A DNA stretch of 64,000 nt from the NCBI GenBank assembly GCA_963422385.1, contig OY729432.1:2604001-2668000 (forward strand). Reading direction: 5' to 3'. This DNA is from JAJDTQ01 sp963422385. Lineage in GTDB: Bacteria > Desulfobacterota > Binatia > UBA9968 > JAJDTQ01. The position numbers and the translations under genes are program-made. The stretch's first letter is position 1. Each line of letters begins with the position of its first letter. Under the pieces are notes generated by a model that had not been told where the DNA came from, made no database searches, and saw only the letters and a list, made by a program, of their open reading frames with translations. Below, one piece after another: positions 7,675 to 16,164 of this stretch.

Positions 7675-9855
7675 TCACTCCCCGTTCAACTCCTGTAGGA
7701 TAATTTCTACGATGCCCCCACGGTTCTTGTCAACCCGGTCCACCACGCGGAATCGGGTGCCTGATTTGAACAGCACCTCTCGCTCGTCCGGGTAGCGCGA
7801 GTAGGGCTGGATGCGCTTGCCGTGCCTCGAGGCGATCGTCAAGTGGTGAGGGCCTGGGAACTTTGACTCGCCTTCGGCGGATGTGGACTGGAAACCCGGG
7901 TCCTCGACGATGTTGCCTGGCTGGTGCTGGGCCAGGACGTTGGGCGGCAGGGTGGTTCTGCGTTTGACGGTGCCCCGGTAGTCTTCCAGCTTGTCGAGGG
8001 CATCGTTGAGGGTGAGGCGGAAGTTGTCGAGGGGCGTGGTCTGGTCCGGTCCGCGGGAGCGGAGGGTGCGGTTCAGCGGCCCGAAGGCGGGGCCGCTGTA
8101 GCGCCACATGGACACGAGTTCCTGATCGGAGGTGTTGCGGCGCGGGGTTTGGTTCTTGGCCAGGTGATTCAGCACGCCGGTGCGTTCTTGAGCGTAACGG
8201 GGCCCCAACTCTCTTTGATATTCCAGTTGATGTTCCGGGAGGTTTCGGGAGCGGAGCATGGCGGCCTTGACCTTGGGGGCGATGTCCTTTTCGAGGGCGT
8301 CGGCGCGCTTTCGGAGCATGCCCAGGATTTCCTCGCGGTCTGTCTTGGGGACGCCGGCGGTTTCGGGCACGAGGTCCTGGAAGTTCCTGGTGCGCTGGCG
8401 GAGCTTGTTGACGGCGGCGATCTGGTTCAGGGCCTTGCGTCCGAGGTCGTCGGCGCTGGAGAGGCCGGCGGCGGCGATCACGCGGGCGTAGGCGGGGTTC
8501 GTGCTGCTGGAGGCAAAGCCGTCCCACTCGGTGACGGCGGCTGCTGCGTTGCCGCGGCCTGAGACGGAGGGGGGCTTGCGGGCGCCTTGGGCTCGGAAGA
8601 TGAGGGCGCCGCCCTGGTCGATGCGCGCCGCGCCGTAGCGTCTGGCTGCGGTGGCGACGACGTTGTCGAGGTTGGTTCCCACGGCATCCCAATTGGCGAG
8701 CCACACGTCGGCGGTGTAGCCGCGCAAGATATCCTGAGCGCGGCTCTTGTTCAGGCGCCGGCCGGTACCGACGGTCCCCTGGTTGTCGATGATGTCGTTT
8801 TCATCTCTCTCAACCTGTTCTTCATCGCGTTCCTGGGTACCGACGGTCCCCTGGTTGTCGATGATGTCGTTGGCGACCGCGATCTTGCCGTCCTTCATGC
8901 GCACGAGCGAGGACTGCGGGGCTTCGAGGCCGAGTTCACGGTAGGCGCGGTTGGCCACGGCCTCGGAGTAAGCCTGGGCGGGGTCGTTGTAGAACTTGAC
9001 GTAGCGCCTGGCGCCGTCGCTGCCGAGGTAGAGGCCGCCCGGGTTGCTTCCGGTGGCGCGCTGGAGGCGGCGGTGCAGGGCCGTGGCTTCGTCGAGCTCG
9101 GGGATGGCGTTGGGGTCGCGGAGCGAGAAGCCCTCGCCGACCAGGCCGACGTTGTGATTCCATCCTGGGTCGATGCCGAAGGGGACTTGGTGGACCTTGC
9201 CGGTGCGCTTGTTGAGCCAGGGGCGGCCTTGGTCCCAGCCCGTGGGAGGGGCCTTGGAGAGTCCGTAGTCGTAGCGTTTGAGGTCGTCCTGGGATAGCTG
9301 CTGGACGATGCATCGGCAGCCCCAGCCGTTGGGCGGGTAGTGGGTTCTCCAGAAGGGGTGATCGACCGGGAGCACGGCGCCGTGCCAGCGGGCGTGAACG
9401 GGGCGGGTGCGGGAGTCGAGGACGGCGACGTAGCGCAGGTACGGGGTGAAGGTCTTGAGGCGCTCGATGCGTTCCCAGCGGCCGCGGGCGTAGGAGGCGC
9501 GGAGGTTGGTGTCGAAGATGGTGCGCAGGCGGCGGGCGGAGCCGAGTTGGACCAGGCGCTGCTCGCCGGTCTTGGGATCGGTCATGAGTTGCTGGCCCCA
9601 CCAGCCTTTCTTGCGAAGGAGGGGTTCGAGTCGGTCGCGGAACTGCTGGAGGGTGTTGCCGTCGGCAATGGCGGCGTCCACGGCGGTGCGGATGTCGGTG
9701 AGGATATCGAGGCGCATGGCCTTGGCTGCGGTGAAGGAGCGGACGTGGAGGGCGGCGTCGGTGTCGCGCCAGTCGAAGCCGAAGTGATGGCCCTTGGCGC
9801 GGAAGTGACGGACGGCCTCTTCGGGCGGGAGGTTGAGGATTTCGGGAGCGGGCAT
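7675..9855 (-). CDS. Mu F-like minor head protein fused to kinase-like and ADP-ribosyltransferase domains
   Basis: At 726 residues this is much longer than a Mu gp30/SPP1 gp7-type head morphogenesis protein. Residues ~1-235 are that domain, with DSRTRPVHARWHG and the YPPNGWGCRCIV motif. Residues ~270-470 look like the HipA/PI-kinase-like domain seen in some phage and toxin proteins: RRYVKFYNDPAQAYSEAVAN, then DVWLANWDAVGTNLDNVV and IDQGGALIFRAQG. Residues ~620-726 fit an R-S-E ADP-ribosyltransferase: YRG (R627), FQSTS (657-659) and EREVLFKSGTRFRVV with E691-x-E693. Minor head proteins can enter the cell with the DNA, so this could be an injected effector (inference). The kinase-like part is interrupted by a 24-codon duplication. 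Confidence 0.8.
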   Translation of the reverse strand: MPAPEILNLPPEEAVRHFRAKGHHFGFDWRDTDAALHVRSFTAAKAMRLDILTDIRTAVDAAIADGNTLQQFRDRLEPLLRKKGWWGQQLMTDPKTGEQRLVQLGSARRLRTIFDTNLRASYARGRWERIERLKTFTPYLRYVAVLDSRTRPVHARWHGAVLPVDHPFWRTHYPPNGWGCRCIVQQLSQDDLKRYDYGLSKAPPTGWDQGRPWLNKRTGKVHQVPFGIDPGWNHNVGLVGEGFSLRDPNAIPELDEATALHRRLQRATGSNPGGLYLGSDGARRYVKFYNDPAQAYSEAVANRAYRELGLEAPQSSLVRMKDGKIAVANDIIDNQGTVGTQERDEEQVERDENDIIDNQGTVGTGRRLNKSRAQDILRGYTADVWLANWDAVGTNLDNVVATAARRYGAARIDQGGALIFRAQGARKPPSVSGRGNAAAAVTEWDGFASSSTNPAYARVIAAAGLSSADDLGRKALNQIAAVNKLRQRTRNFQDLVPETAGVPKTDREEILGMLRKRADALEKDIAPKVKAAMLRSRNLPEHQLEYQRELGPRYAQERTGVLNHLAKNQTPRRNTSDQELVSMWRYSGPAFGPLNRTLRSRGPDQTTPLDNFRLTLNDALDKLEDYRGTVKRRTTLPPNVLAQHQPGNIVEDPGFQSTSAEGESKFPGPHHLTIASRHGKRIQPYSRYPDEREVLFKSGTRFRVVDRVDKNRGGIVEIILQELNGE
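8764..8871. repeat. in-frame direct repeat inside the minor head gene
   Basis: A 36-bp stretch beginning GGTACCGACGGTCCCCTGG occurs identically at 8764-8799 and 8836-8871, a 72-bp period equal to 24 codons. In the protein this repeats the segment NDIIDNQGTVGT, separated by an acidic linker. It lies in the middle of the kinase-like domain. The perfect identity at DNA level shows that the duplication is recent. Confidence 0.85.
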
Positions 9856-9917
9856 GGATCAACCCGGACCGAGGGCGCTGGCGATGAGGATATCGCGGGC
9901 TGGATCGGCGCCGGGCT

Positions 9918-11444
9918 TCATTCGTCGTCTTCCAGCCCGGCTTGTCCGGAGAGTTGGGCGGAGAAGGCGTTACGATAGAGGCGCTCGGCCAAGGGGTCGG
10001 CGTCCATGCGGTCGGCGGCCTGGGCGAGGCGGTCGCGGAATTGAGGGAGGGTCTGGCCCTCGGCGACGGCTGTGTTGACGGCTTCGAGGACGGGCTGGAC
10101 GACGGGGGTCATGAGGGGCTGCCAGTCGGCCTCGACGGCGTCGGCTGCGACGGCGACGGTGTCGGGCTCGCTGCGGTCCGCGCTGGCGAGACGTATCGCG
10201 GTGGGGTTTTGGCTGTCGGGGTGCGCTGTCGTTGCGGGGGCGTTTTCCCAGTCGCCGCCGTAGACGGACCGGACGTGTTCGAGGGTGGGGAGGAATCTTC
10301 CGCCCGAGGTGCGGGCAATGATTTCTTCGCGCTGAGCGCGGGCGTCGAGGTCCTCCGGGGGCGAGGCGTCGCGGTGGATGCTTGGGGCGGCGGCGGGGAA
10401 GCTCCAGCGGGTCCACCAGCGGACCAGGGTGGAATTGAGGGCTTCGTCGAGGAGGCGGCAGTCTGCGGCGACGGTCTCGTCGCGCACGTCCTTCTGGACC
10501 TCGGCGGTGCCTTTCCAGGGTCCCTGGTCGGTGGTGGAGGACTGGCCGAGGATGCGGGTGGTGAGGGTTTGGTCGAGGTAGTGGATGAAGGTGTCGTAGT
10601 CGCCGCCTGAGCGGCGTGCGGAGTCCAGGAGTTCGATGTCCTGGTCTTCGGGCATGGCGACGCCGGCGCCGGCGGCGAGGTCGCGCAGGAGTTCCAGGAG
10701 CTTGCGGATTTCTGCGGGGTCGGCGTTCTTGCGGTACTTGGCCACGGGGGTGGGGGCGCCGAACTTCTCCAGGGCCACGGACCAGAACTTGAGGCCGTTG
10801 CGCTTGAGCCAGACGGGCCAGAAGCACCACCTTGCGAGTCCTGGGCCGTGGGGCAGGTCGGAGTGCTCGCCGGGGCGGGCAAGGACGATGAACTTGGCTT
10901 CGGGCAGGGTCTCTCCCTGGGGGGAGGACTCGGAGCGCATCAGGAGTTGTCCCTGGGGGGACCAGCAGAAGCGGTCCGGGGAGCGGACCTTGAGGGCGGC
11001 GATGTGGACGCCGGCGGCGTCGGGCTGCCAGATGACTTCGGCGACCGAATAGCCGTACCAGACGGCGTAGAGCATCTGGCGGCAGACGCGGTCGAAGCCG
11101 ATGAGCTTGAGTTGGGCGGCAAGGCTTTCGGCAGCCATGCGGTCGCGGCGCAAGGGGCCGCCTGGCTGGACCTCCCAGGGTTTGGCAACGGCGGCGTCGA
11201 GGCGCTGATCGAGGGCGCTGGCGCAGCGCTCGTCCTGGAGCACGTCGCGGTAGAGGCGCAGGGGTGCGAGTTCGTCGCGGTGGGCGTAGGCATAGCCGGA
11301 GGCCATGCGGGGGTCGGGGAAGATCTCGCCAACGAAGGGGGCCATGCGGGCGCCGATGTTGGAGCCGGCGATCTCGCCGGCGGGCGCGACCGAGGGCAGG
11401 CGCTCGGGGGTACTGTTGCGGTGGACCCGCTTACGCCCGGCCAT
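9918..11444 (-). CDS. portal protein, DUF935 family (Mu gp29-like)
   Basis: This 508-residue protein has the features of Mu-type portals: YRDVLQDERCASALDQR, an AVWYGYSVAEVIW block, SPDRFCWSPQGQL, then KFGAPTPVAKYRKN and LGQSSTTDQGPW near residue 300. Portals form the dodecameric ring in the head vertex through which DNA is pumped. The C-terminus carries a second LPQFRDRLAQAADRMD-type segment resembling the N-terminal region of the next (minor head) gene. It overlaps the terminase stop at the start codon, so the head genes are translationally linked. Confidence 0.9.
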   Translation of the reverse strand: MAGRKRVHRNSTPERLPSVAPAGEIAGSNIGARMAPFVGEIFPDPRMASGYAYAHRDELAPLRLYRDVLQDERCASALDQRLDAAVAKPWEVQPGGPLRRDRMAAESLAAQLKLIGFDRVCRQMLYAVWYGYSVAEVIWQPDAAGVHIAALKVRSPDRFCWSPQGQLLMRSESSPQGETLPEAKFIVLARPGEHSDLPHGPGLARWCFWPVWLKRNGLKFWSVALEKFGAPTPVAKYRKNADPAEIRKLLELLRDLAAGAGVAMPEDQDIELLDSARRSGGDYDTFIHYLDQTLTTRILGQSSTTDQGPWKGTAEVQKDVRDETVAADCRLLDEALNSTLVRWWTRWSFPAAAPSIHRDASPPEDLDARAQREEIIARTSGGRFLPTLEHVRSVYGGDWENAPATTAHPDSQNPTAIRLASADRSEPDTVAVAADAVEADWQPLMTPVVQPVLEAVNTAVAEGQTLPQFRDRLAQAADRMDADPLAERLYRNAFSAQLSGQAGLEDDE

Positions 11445-12904
11445 CAGTGAAGCCCTCCGCGGAACCCGGCCGAAACGCTGCGCACCATGCCGAGATCGTA
11501 GTCGATGGCGTAGGAGGGGTCGGCGCCCGGGGCGGCGAAGGCGTCGGCCGAGCGGCTGCGTCCGGCACTGTAGCCCTCGAAGGGGCCGGCGGTGGACACG
11601 GATGCAGCCACGGCCAGGGCCAGAGCCCAGAAGCGGTCGGCGTGGCCGTCGGTGCCTGAGCGTTCCGCCATGAGTCTTGCGGCGCCGGTGGGGCCGGCCT
11701 CGGCGCGGATGCTGTGGAGGTCGGAGCGGAGGTCGTCATTTGCGGGGATGCGGAGCCTGCGGTCTTCAAGGGCCTCGCGCAGGGCGGTGGCCACGTCCAG
11801 ACGGCGTGGGCCGGTCATGAGCACCCCCTCCACCCGGCTTCCGTAGTCGTCCTGCAGCTGCTCGACCACGGCTTCGCCCATGCCGGTCTGATCCACGCAG
11901 ATGCGCAGCGGCCGGTAGCGTTCGGCAAGCTCCGAGACGATCTGGCGCTGCTCGCTGAAGGGTATGTTGCGCGCGGCGCGAAGCTCCCGCACCCAGAGCA
12001 CATCGCCCGCCTGCTCCAGGACGGCGGCCACCCAGAGATCGCGCCTGCGGGCCACATCCACGCCGATGCAGACGCAGCCGCCCGCGTACCGCTCCGGGTC
12101 TCCGGAGTCCGCATGCTCTGCTGCCCGGATCAAGTCCCAAGCCAGCCAGGCGCCTGATCCAGCCGAGGGGATGCAGTCGAGTTCCTCGGCGGCGTGGCGC
12201 TGATAGGTCCGCCGGATGTCGGTCTCCCAGCGGGTTTCGGCCTCGGCCGACCATTCCCGGCCGGCGACCGCGCAGATGCGGCGGTACAGGCCCTGATCGA
12301 TGGCGTCGCGGAAGGCGACCTTGTGGACGCTGCCCTCTCGCGCACCCTCGCGCACGTCGCGGACCAGGGCGGCGAAGGGCGATCCTTCGCCGTTGTGGGT
12401 GCTGATGACCCGCGCGTATCCGCCCCAGGTGGCGAAGGCCAGCGCGGCCTTGAGGGTCTCGTCGAGATCGTCGAGAAAGGCGGCCTCGTCGATGACCGCC
12501 ACGTCGCCGGGCTTGCCCTTGGAGCGGAATATCCGGGGAGAGGCGGGCATGGCGTAGATCTGCCGGCCCGAGGCCATGGAGATGCGGAAGGCCTGAATCG
12601 AGCGGTCTCCGTCCGCCAGCAACTCCTCGCCTACGGCGCTGGCCGCGACCTGGAGCCGCCCGGCCCACTCGGCGCAGTCGGAGATGAACGTGCGGGTCAT
12701 CTCCTGCGAGTAGGATTGATAGTAGATGCTGCCGGCCCCCTCTGCCGCCCGCATGACCGAATCGTAGGCTTCGGCCCAGGAGATGCCGATGCGCCGGGAC
12801 TTCTCGATGACCTTGAGGCCGGACAGGTCCTGGACCCAGCGGCGTTGATAGGGGAGGAGGGTCCGGGGGACCGCCCCGGACGATTCTTGGCGCGGCGCGC
12901 TCAA
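11444..12904 (-). CDS. terminase large subunit (Mu gp28-like)
   Basis: The motor-nuclease packages phage DNA into the prohead. I place the start at TTG 12904, overlapping the TGA of the upstream gene, because the upstream open frame has no family-like sequence; this gives 486 residues. The ATPase has IEKSRRIGISWAEA (the degenerate Walker A of Mu-type terminases), DVAVIDEAAFLDDL (Walker B) and STHNGEGSPF. The nuclease domain begins at CIGVDVARRRDLWV and continues with ICVDQTGMGEAVVEQL. A non-ATG start embedded in the upstream stop suggests coupling. The length is normal for the family. Confidence 0.9.
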   Translation of the reverse strand: MSAPRQESSGAVPRTLLPYQRRWVQDLSGLKVIEKSRRIGISWAEAYDSVMRAAEGAGSIYYQSYSQEMTRTFISDCAEWAGRLQVAASAVGEELLADGDRSIQAFRISMASGRQIYAMPASPRIFRSKGKPGDVAVIDEAAFLDDLDETLKAALAFATWGGYARVISTHNGEGSPFAALVRDVREGAREGSVHKVAFRDAIDQGLYRRICAVAGREWSAEAETRWETDIRRTYQRHAAEELDCIPSAGSGAWLAWDLIRAAEHADSGDPERYAGGCVCIGVDVARRRDLWVAAVLEQAGDVLWVRELRAARNIPFSEQRQIVSELAERYRPLRICVDQTGMGEAVVEQLQDDYGSRVEGVLMTGPRRLDVATALREALEDRRLRIPANDDLRSDLHSIRAEAGPTGAARLMAERSGTDGHADRFWALALAVAASVSTAGPFEGYSAGRSRSADAFAAPGADPSYAIDYDLGMVRSVSAGFRGGLH

Positions 12905-13497
12905 GCCCCTACCCCCTCGATGGCCTCGCGGATGGCGGCGGCGGTGGGGGCGCTCAACCCCTGCTCCTTCGCGGCCTGTTCGGCCTCGGCGGCGCAGGTC
13001 TTGCGAAGTTCCTGCTCGCGCCGGTGGCCGAGTTCCGCGGCCCGTTCCAGGCGCTGGGCCAGGAGGCCGAGGTCTTTGAGGGAGGTCAGCAACTCCTCGG
13101 TCTCCATATCCTCGGCCGCGATCTTCTGAGAGACCTCGAAGGCCAGGGTCTGCACGATCTGCACGATGGTCTGTCCCAGCTCGGTTTCCGGCCGGTCTCC
13201 GTGGGTTGCGGCCCATGCGGCCGCCACTTCCCGGGCCTCGCGCATGCGCCGCCCGATGCCCTCCATGCGGGCCGCGTAGCGGTTGAGGCCGGCGGCGGAC
13301 AGCGGCCGCTCGCCGCGCTCGGACAGCAGCGGCTCCAGCCGGGCGCGAATGTCGCTTTGCGCCACGCCGTCGCGGAGGAGCCGGTCGATCACCTCGCGCA
13401 GGTCCTTGGGCAGTTGACGGATGCGGCCCATGCGCCCGCGCGTGAGGCGCGGACCTCCCTTGGGATGATCGTCCGGAGCCGGATTGCTATCCACCAT
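12901..13497 (-). CDS. DUF3486 protein, Mu gp27-like (small terminase candidate)
   Basis: The 198-residue protein has the family's N-terminal GRIRQLPKDLREVIDRLLRDG followed by an HTH-like stretch and LSAAGLNRYAARME, then long helices. In Mu-like phages gp27 lies directly before the large terminase and is thought to be its DNA-recognising small subunit. Here its stop overlaps the TTG start of the large terminase, and its start overlaps the end of the upstream gp26-like gene. A start at the internal ATG near GRIRQ is also possible. Confidence 0.85.
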   Translation of the reverse strand: MVDSNPAPDDHPKGGPRLTRGRMGRIRQLPKDLREVIDRLLRDGVAQSDIRARLEPLLSERGERPLSAAGLNRYAARMEGIGRRMREAREVAAAWAATHGDRPETELGQTIVQIVQTLAFEVSQKIAAEDMETEELLTSLKDLGLLAQRLERAAELGHRREQELRKTCAAEAEQAAKEQGLSAPTAAAIREAIEGVGA

Positions 13498-13792
13498 CCG
13501 GCTCCGGGCGGCGGACGCCGGGGACCTGGGCGCGGCCGCAGGCCGCGTCCTTGCCCCGGGGCGTGAGTTGGGCCACCGTGAACCCGCCCACGGTGCGGGT
13601 CTCGATCAGCCCCTGCTCCTTCAGCCAAGCAAGTTCGGAGCGCAGCCGGTCCAGGCTCGGGCGGTGGCCGAACTCCGCCAGGGCGGAGGAAAGGATGCGG
13701 TCGTTGAGGTCGTAGCCGTCGGCGCGCAGCAGGAGTTGCAGCACGGCCAGGCGCAGGTCCTCGGCCACCAGTTTGGCATAGCCCTCGTTCAC
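13487..13792 (-). CDS. winged-helix protein, Mu gp26-like
   Basis: This 101-residue protein reads as a compact winged helix: LRLAVLQLLLRADGYDLND, then LRSELAWLKEQGLIETRTVGGFTVAQLTPRG, where the last part is the beta wing. Proteins of this kind occupy the gp26 slot between gp25 and gp27 in Mu-like phages; their function is not established. Start and stop overlap both neighbours by a few bases. Confidence 0.75.
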   Translation of the reverse strand: MNEGYAKLVAEDLRLAVLQLLLRADGYDLNDRILSSALAEFGHRPSLDRLRSELAWLKEQGLIETRTVGGFTVAQLTPRGKDAACGRAQVPGVRRPEPDGG

Positions 13793-14097
13793 TTTCGGTT
13801 CTCCATGAGGTGTTCGTGAATCAGATGCAGGGTGCGCTCCATGGCTCCCACCGTGGCCCTGATGCCGGCCACGTCCGCCTGGGTCGAGCTGACCCGTCTG
13901 TCCAGGTCTTCAATCCGCGTGCGCAGTGCGGCGAAGGTGGTCGAAGGGTCGCGCTTCTCCACCGCATCGAGGCGGGCCTCGATGCGGGCCTGCTTGCGCT
14001 CGCCCTCGCGCACGCGCCGGAACAGCAGCGCCCCGCCGGCCGCCACCGCCCCCGCCACCCCGTGCGCCGCCCAGTCCAGCAACACGCTCCCCGTCAT
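13789..14097 (-). CDS. DUF2730-type membrane/coiled-coil protein (Mu gp25-like)
   Basis: The 102-residue reading starts at ATG 14097, which overlaps the stop of the preceding gene as ATGA; a longer open frame upstream is a shadow. One N-terminal membrane segment (DWAAHGVAGAVAAGGALLF) is followed by a coiled coil with LRTRIEDLDRRVSSTQADVAGI. This matches the gp25 slot of Mu-like phages in size and order. The role is unknown, possibly in lysis or early head assembly at the membrane. Confidence 0.75.
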   Translation of the reverse strand: MTGSVLLDWAAHGVAGAVAAGGALLFRRVREGERKQARIEARLDAVEKRDPSTTFAALRTRIEDLDRRVSSTQADVAGIRATVGAMERTLHLIHEHLMENRK

Positions 14098-14393
14098 CGC
14101 CGGCCCTCGCGCGGGGCGTCCTCCGGCGCATGTTCGCAGGCTTCCCGAGACTGCGCCCAGGCCTCGAGGGATGCGGTGCAGGCGGCATGGGCGGCCTTGG
14201 CGGTTTCCCATGCCAGCAGCAGGCCCCTGAGCGTCCGAGCGCGCGGCGGGAAGTCCGGGCAGGCAACTGCCGGGGGGTGCGGCGGGCACGGCTCCACGAC
14301 CGTCCGCGCAACCGCCGGTTCCCGGCCCGCGCATCCTGCCAGGCTCGCGAACAGCCACCCCGCAAGGATCATCCTCGCCGGTGCGTCAAACAT
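14094..14393 (-). CDS. outer-membrane lipoprotein, o-spanin (Rz1) candidate
   Basis: The start at ATG 14393 gives MFDAPARMILAGWLFASLAGC, a signal peptide ending in a lipobox (LAGC); a longer frame begins at 14447. The mature part is short, proline-rich near its start (EPCPPHPPAVACP) and helical at the end, as expected for an Rz1-type outer-membrane spanin that fuses the membranes at lysis. It follows an Rz-like gene by 26 bases rather than being nested in it. A lipoprotein spanin implies a Gram-negative host. Confidence 0.65.
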   Translation of the reverse strand: MFDAPARMILAGWLFASLAGCAGREPAVARTVVEPCPPHPPAVACPDFPPRARTLRGLLLAWETAKAAHAACTASLEAWAQSREACEHAPEDAPREGRR

Positions 14394-14419
14394 GCGGCCT
14401 GATCTGTTCCAGGGCTTTC

Positions 14420-14794
14420 TCACGGCAGCTTGCAGTCGATGGGGCATACAGCGTCGGACCCGTTCCCGGGCAAGGCCAGAATCCCCTCCCGAGCCTGCCG
14501 CGCTTTCTCCCTGGCCGTCTGCGCCCGCCTTTCCGCCTCTTGCGAGGCCATGCGGGTCGCCTCCATCCCGGCCTTGTACCGCCGCATGGCCGCGTGGTTC
14601 CCGGCGGCGATCTCGGCCATGCGGCGGAGTTCCACCCGGGCGGCGCCAGCGGCCCGGATCGAGTGGTGGGCGTGGGCGAGGAATGCCGACAGGGCAATCA
14701 ATCCAGCGCCCAACAGAGGCAGTCCCAGGCCCGCGCCGCGAGCGACACGGGCACCGCCGCCGAGAGCCAACTTCAGGAGCATCGCGGCTAACAT
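14420..14794 (-). CDS. inner-membrane spanin (Rz-like) candidate
   Basis: This 124-residue protein has one N-terminal hydrophobic segment (LGLPLLGAGLIALSAFLAHA) followed by a long charged helix with AAMRRYKAGMEATRM and EAERRAQTAREKARQAREG, the layout of i-spanins that span the periplasm and bind the Rz1 lipoprotein. It lies between a transglycosylase and the Rz1 candidate, so the four genes from 14.1 to 15.8 kb form the lysis cassette. The sequence alone does not prove the family. Confidence 0.65.
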   Translation of the reverse strand: MLAAMLLKLALGGGARVARGAGLGLPLLGAGLIALSAFLAHAHHSIRAAGAARVELRRMAEIAAGNHAAMRRYKAGMEATRMASQEAERRAQTAREKARQAREGILALPGNGSDAVCPIDCKLP

Positions 14795-14799
14795 CTACC

Positions 14800-15405
14800 T
14801 TACTCGACCGTCAGCCCTCTGAGTCTTCGCCACGCCGCCCAGATACGGGAGACGTAACCCAGGGTCTCCGCGGAATGGCGGCCGGTGACCTTGTACAGGG
14901 CCGGGCCGATGCCGTCCCAGCAGCGCTTGCCGCCGCTCTGGCGCTGTGCCGCGATGATGTTCCCGGCACCGGCGTTGTAGCTGGCCCAGGCCAGCTCGAT
15001 GTGGCACTCTGCGGACCGGGGCGCTGACCAGACCGCGATCTGCCGGGCCAGGTACGCTGCCCCGGCGCGGATCGAGGTGCGGGCATGAAAAGCGCTTCCC
15101 TTGATCCGGTCGCGACGCTCGATCTCGCGCAGGGTCCCGGGCATGATCTGGGCGATGCCCATTGCCCCCGCGGGCGACACCGCCCCAGGGTCGAGCCTCG
15201 ACTCCACGTAGTACTGGGACTTCAAGAGGCAGAAGTGACGTTTGTAGGGCCGAGGCAGGTAGCGTCTGGCCGCAGCCCGGATCTCCAGGTCGTAAGCGTT
15301 GCCGACGCCGGGGGCCCGGCATCGGCCTCTCATACCGGCATCGGCCGTATAGGCAGCCAACAGAGCCGCCAGGGCGAGAGTCGGGGCGAGTGGGTACCGC
15401 ATCAC
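14800..15405 (-). CDS. lytic transglycosylase (SLT fold) endolysin
   Basis: This 201-residue protein has an N-terminal signal or anchor segment (TLALAALLAAYTADA) and an SLT domain. The catalytic Glu sits in YVESRLDPGAV, followed by SPAGAMGIAQIMPGT, then a YLARQIAV stretch and ELAWASYNAGAGNI, the classic order of goose-lysozyme-like transglycosylases. It cleaves peptidoglycan at the end of infection. The N-terminal hydrophobic segment suggests a SAR-type or exported endolysin. Its start overlaps the end of the membrane-protein gene upstream. Confidence 0.88.
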   Translation of the reverse strand: MMRYPLAPTLALAALLAAYTADAGMRGRCRAPGVGNAYDLEIRAAARRYLPRPYKRHFCLLKSQYYVESRLDPGAVSPAGAMGIAQIMPGTLREIERRDRIKGSAFHARTSIRAGAAYLARQIAVWSAPRSAECHIELAWASYNAGAGNIIAAQRQSGGKRCWDGIGPALYKVTGRHSAETLGYVSRIWAAWRRLRGLTVE

Positions 15406-15776
15406 AGGAAAGCGGCCAACAGCGCCACTAGAGCCAGCACGCCGCAGATGCGCAGACCGCCATTGACGGCGGCCGCGAGAGCGAAGACGGCCTCGCCCGG
15501 CTCGATCGGTTTGCCCTGCCTATGCTTGGCCGCGATGGCCTCGAGTTCGTCGAACTGCGGAACCACGACCTCTTGCAGCCGGGTCTTGCACAGCGCCCAG
15601 AGAACCAGCACGGCCACGCCAAAGGCGATGAGCGCAAAGATGACCGAGTCGAGCACCGGCCCCCAGGCCCCCTCCCCGGACAGAAACCTGGACCCATCCA
15701 GGGCCCAGACCGGGGTCGAGGCGCAGGCAGCCAGCAGGGCGGCGGGCAGCGCGCAACGGACGACAGGTCGAATCAT
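15402..15776 (-). CDS. small membrane protein, holin candidate
   Basis: This 124-residue protein has a cleavable-looking signal (ALPAALLAACASTPVWA) and then two hydrophobic segments, SVIFALIAFGVAVLVLWAL and ICGVLALVALLAAFL, separated by ~40 polar residues. It overlaps the start of the transglycosylase by four bases and is the first gene of the lysis cassette, the usual place of a holin. I do not recognise a named holin family. Confidence 0.6.
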   Translation of the reverse strand: MIRPVVRCALPAALLAACASTPVWALDGSRFLSGEGAWGPVLDSVIFALIAFGVAVLVLWALCKTRLQEVVVPQFDELEAIAAKHRQGKPIEPGEAVFALAAAVNGGLRICGVLALVALLAAFL

Positions 15777-15840
15777 GATTCCCTCCGTTCCTTGACGGTC
15801 ATTCTAACCCCACACCGTGACGCGCTCCGCGCGGCCCGCG

Positions 15841-16164
15841 TCACTTTCGCCGCCTGGGGCGGTCCACGATGCGCCGGACCTGGCGTGCGCTCAGACCGTA
15901 CCGGCGCGCCAGCGTGGCATAGTTCGTCCCGTCGAAGGCCCCCCGTATCCGGGCGTTGCGCCCGCGCCGCTCCAGGGCCGCGCGCACCGCAGCGCCGTCC
16001 GGCACGTACACCGCCCCGGGCCCGCCCAGGGCGTCGCACAACGCCACTATCAGCAGCGCCACCCGCTCTTCATCGTCGCCCAGGGCGGCGAGCCATTGCG
16101 GCGAGCGCATCACCCGCCACGCCGTCTCCGCCATGACCGCAGCCGCACCGGCGTCATGCGCCAT
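15841..16164 (-). CDS. mor: Mor/C-type middle or late transcription activator
   Basis: The 107-residue protein shows the Mor layout. The N-terminal dimerisation part has LIVALCDALGGPGAVYVP, and the C-terminal DNA-binding helix-turn-helix has NYATLARRYGLSARQVRRIV. In Mu, Mor switches on the middle promoter and C the late promoters. Its start overlaps the end of gemA, as in Mu-like phages. There is a 64-base gap to the lysis cassette, where a Mor-dependent promoter would be expected, but I cannot point to a site. Confidence 0.85.
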   Translation of the reverse strand: MAHDAGAAAVMAETAWRVMRSPQWLAALGDDEERVALLIVALCDALGGPGAVYVPDGAAVRAALERRGRNARIRGAFDGTNYATLARRYGLSARQVRRIVDRPRRRK

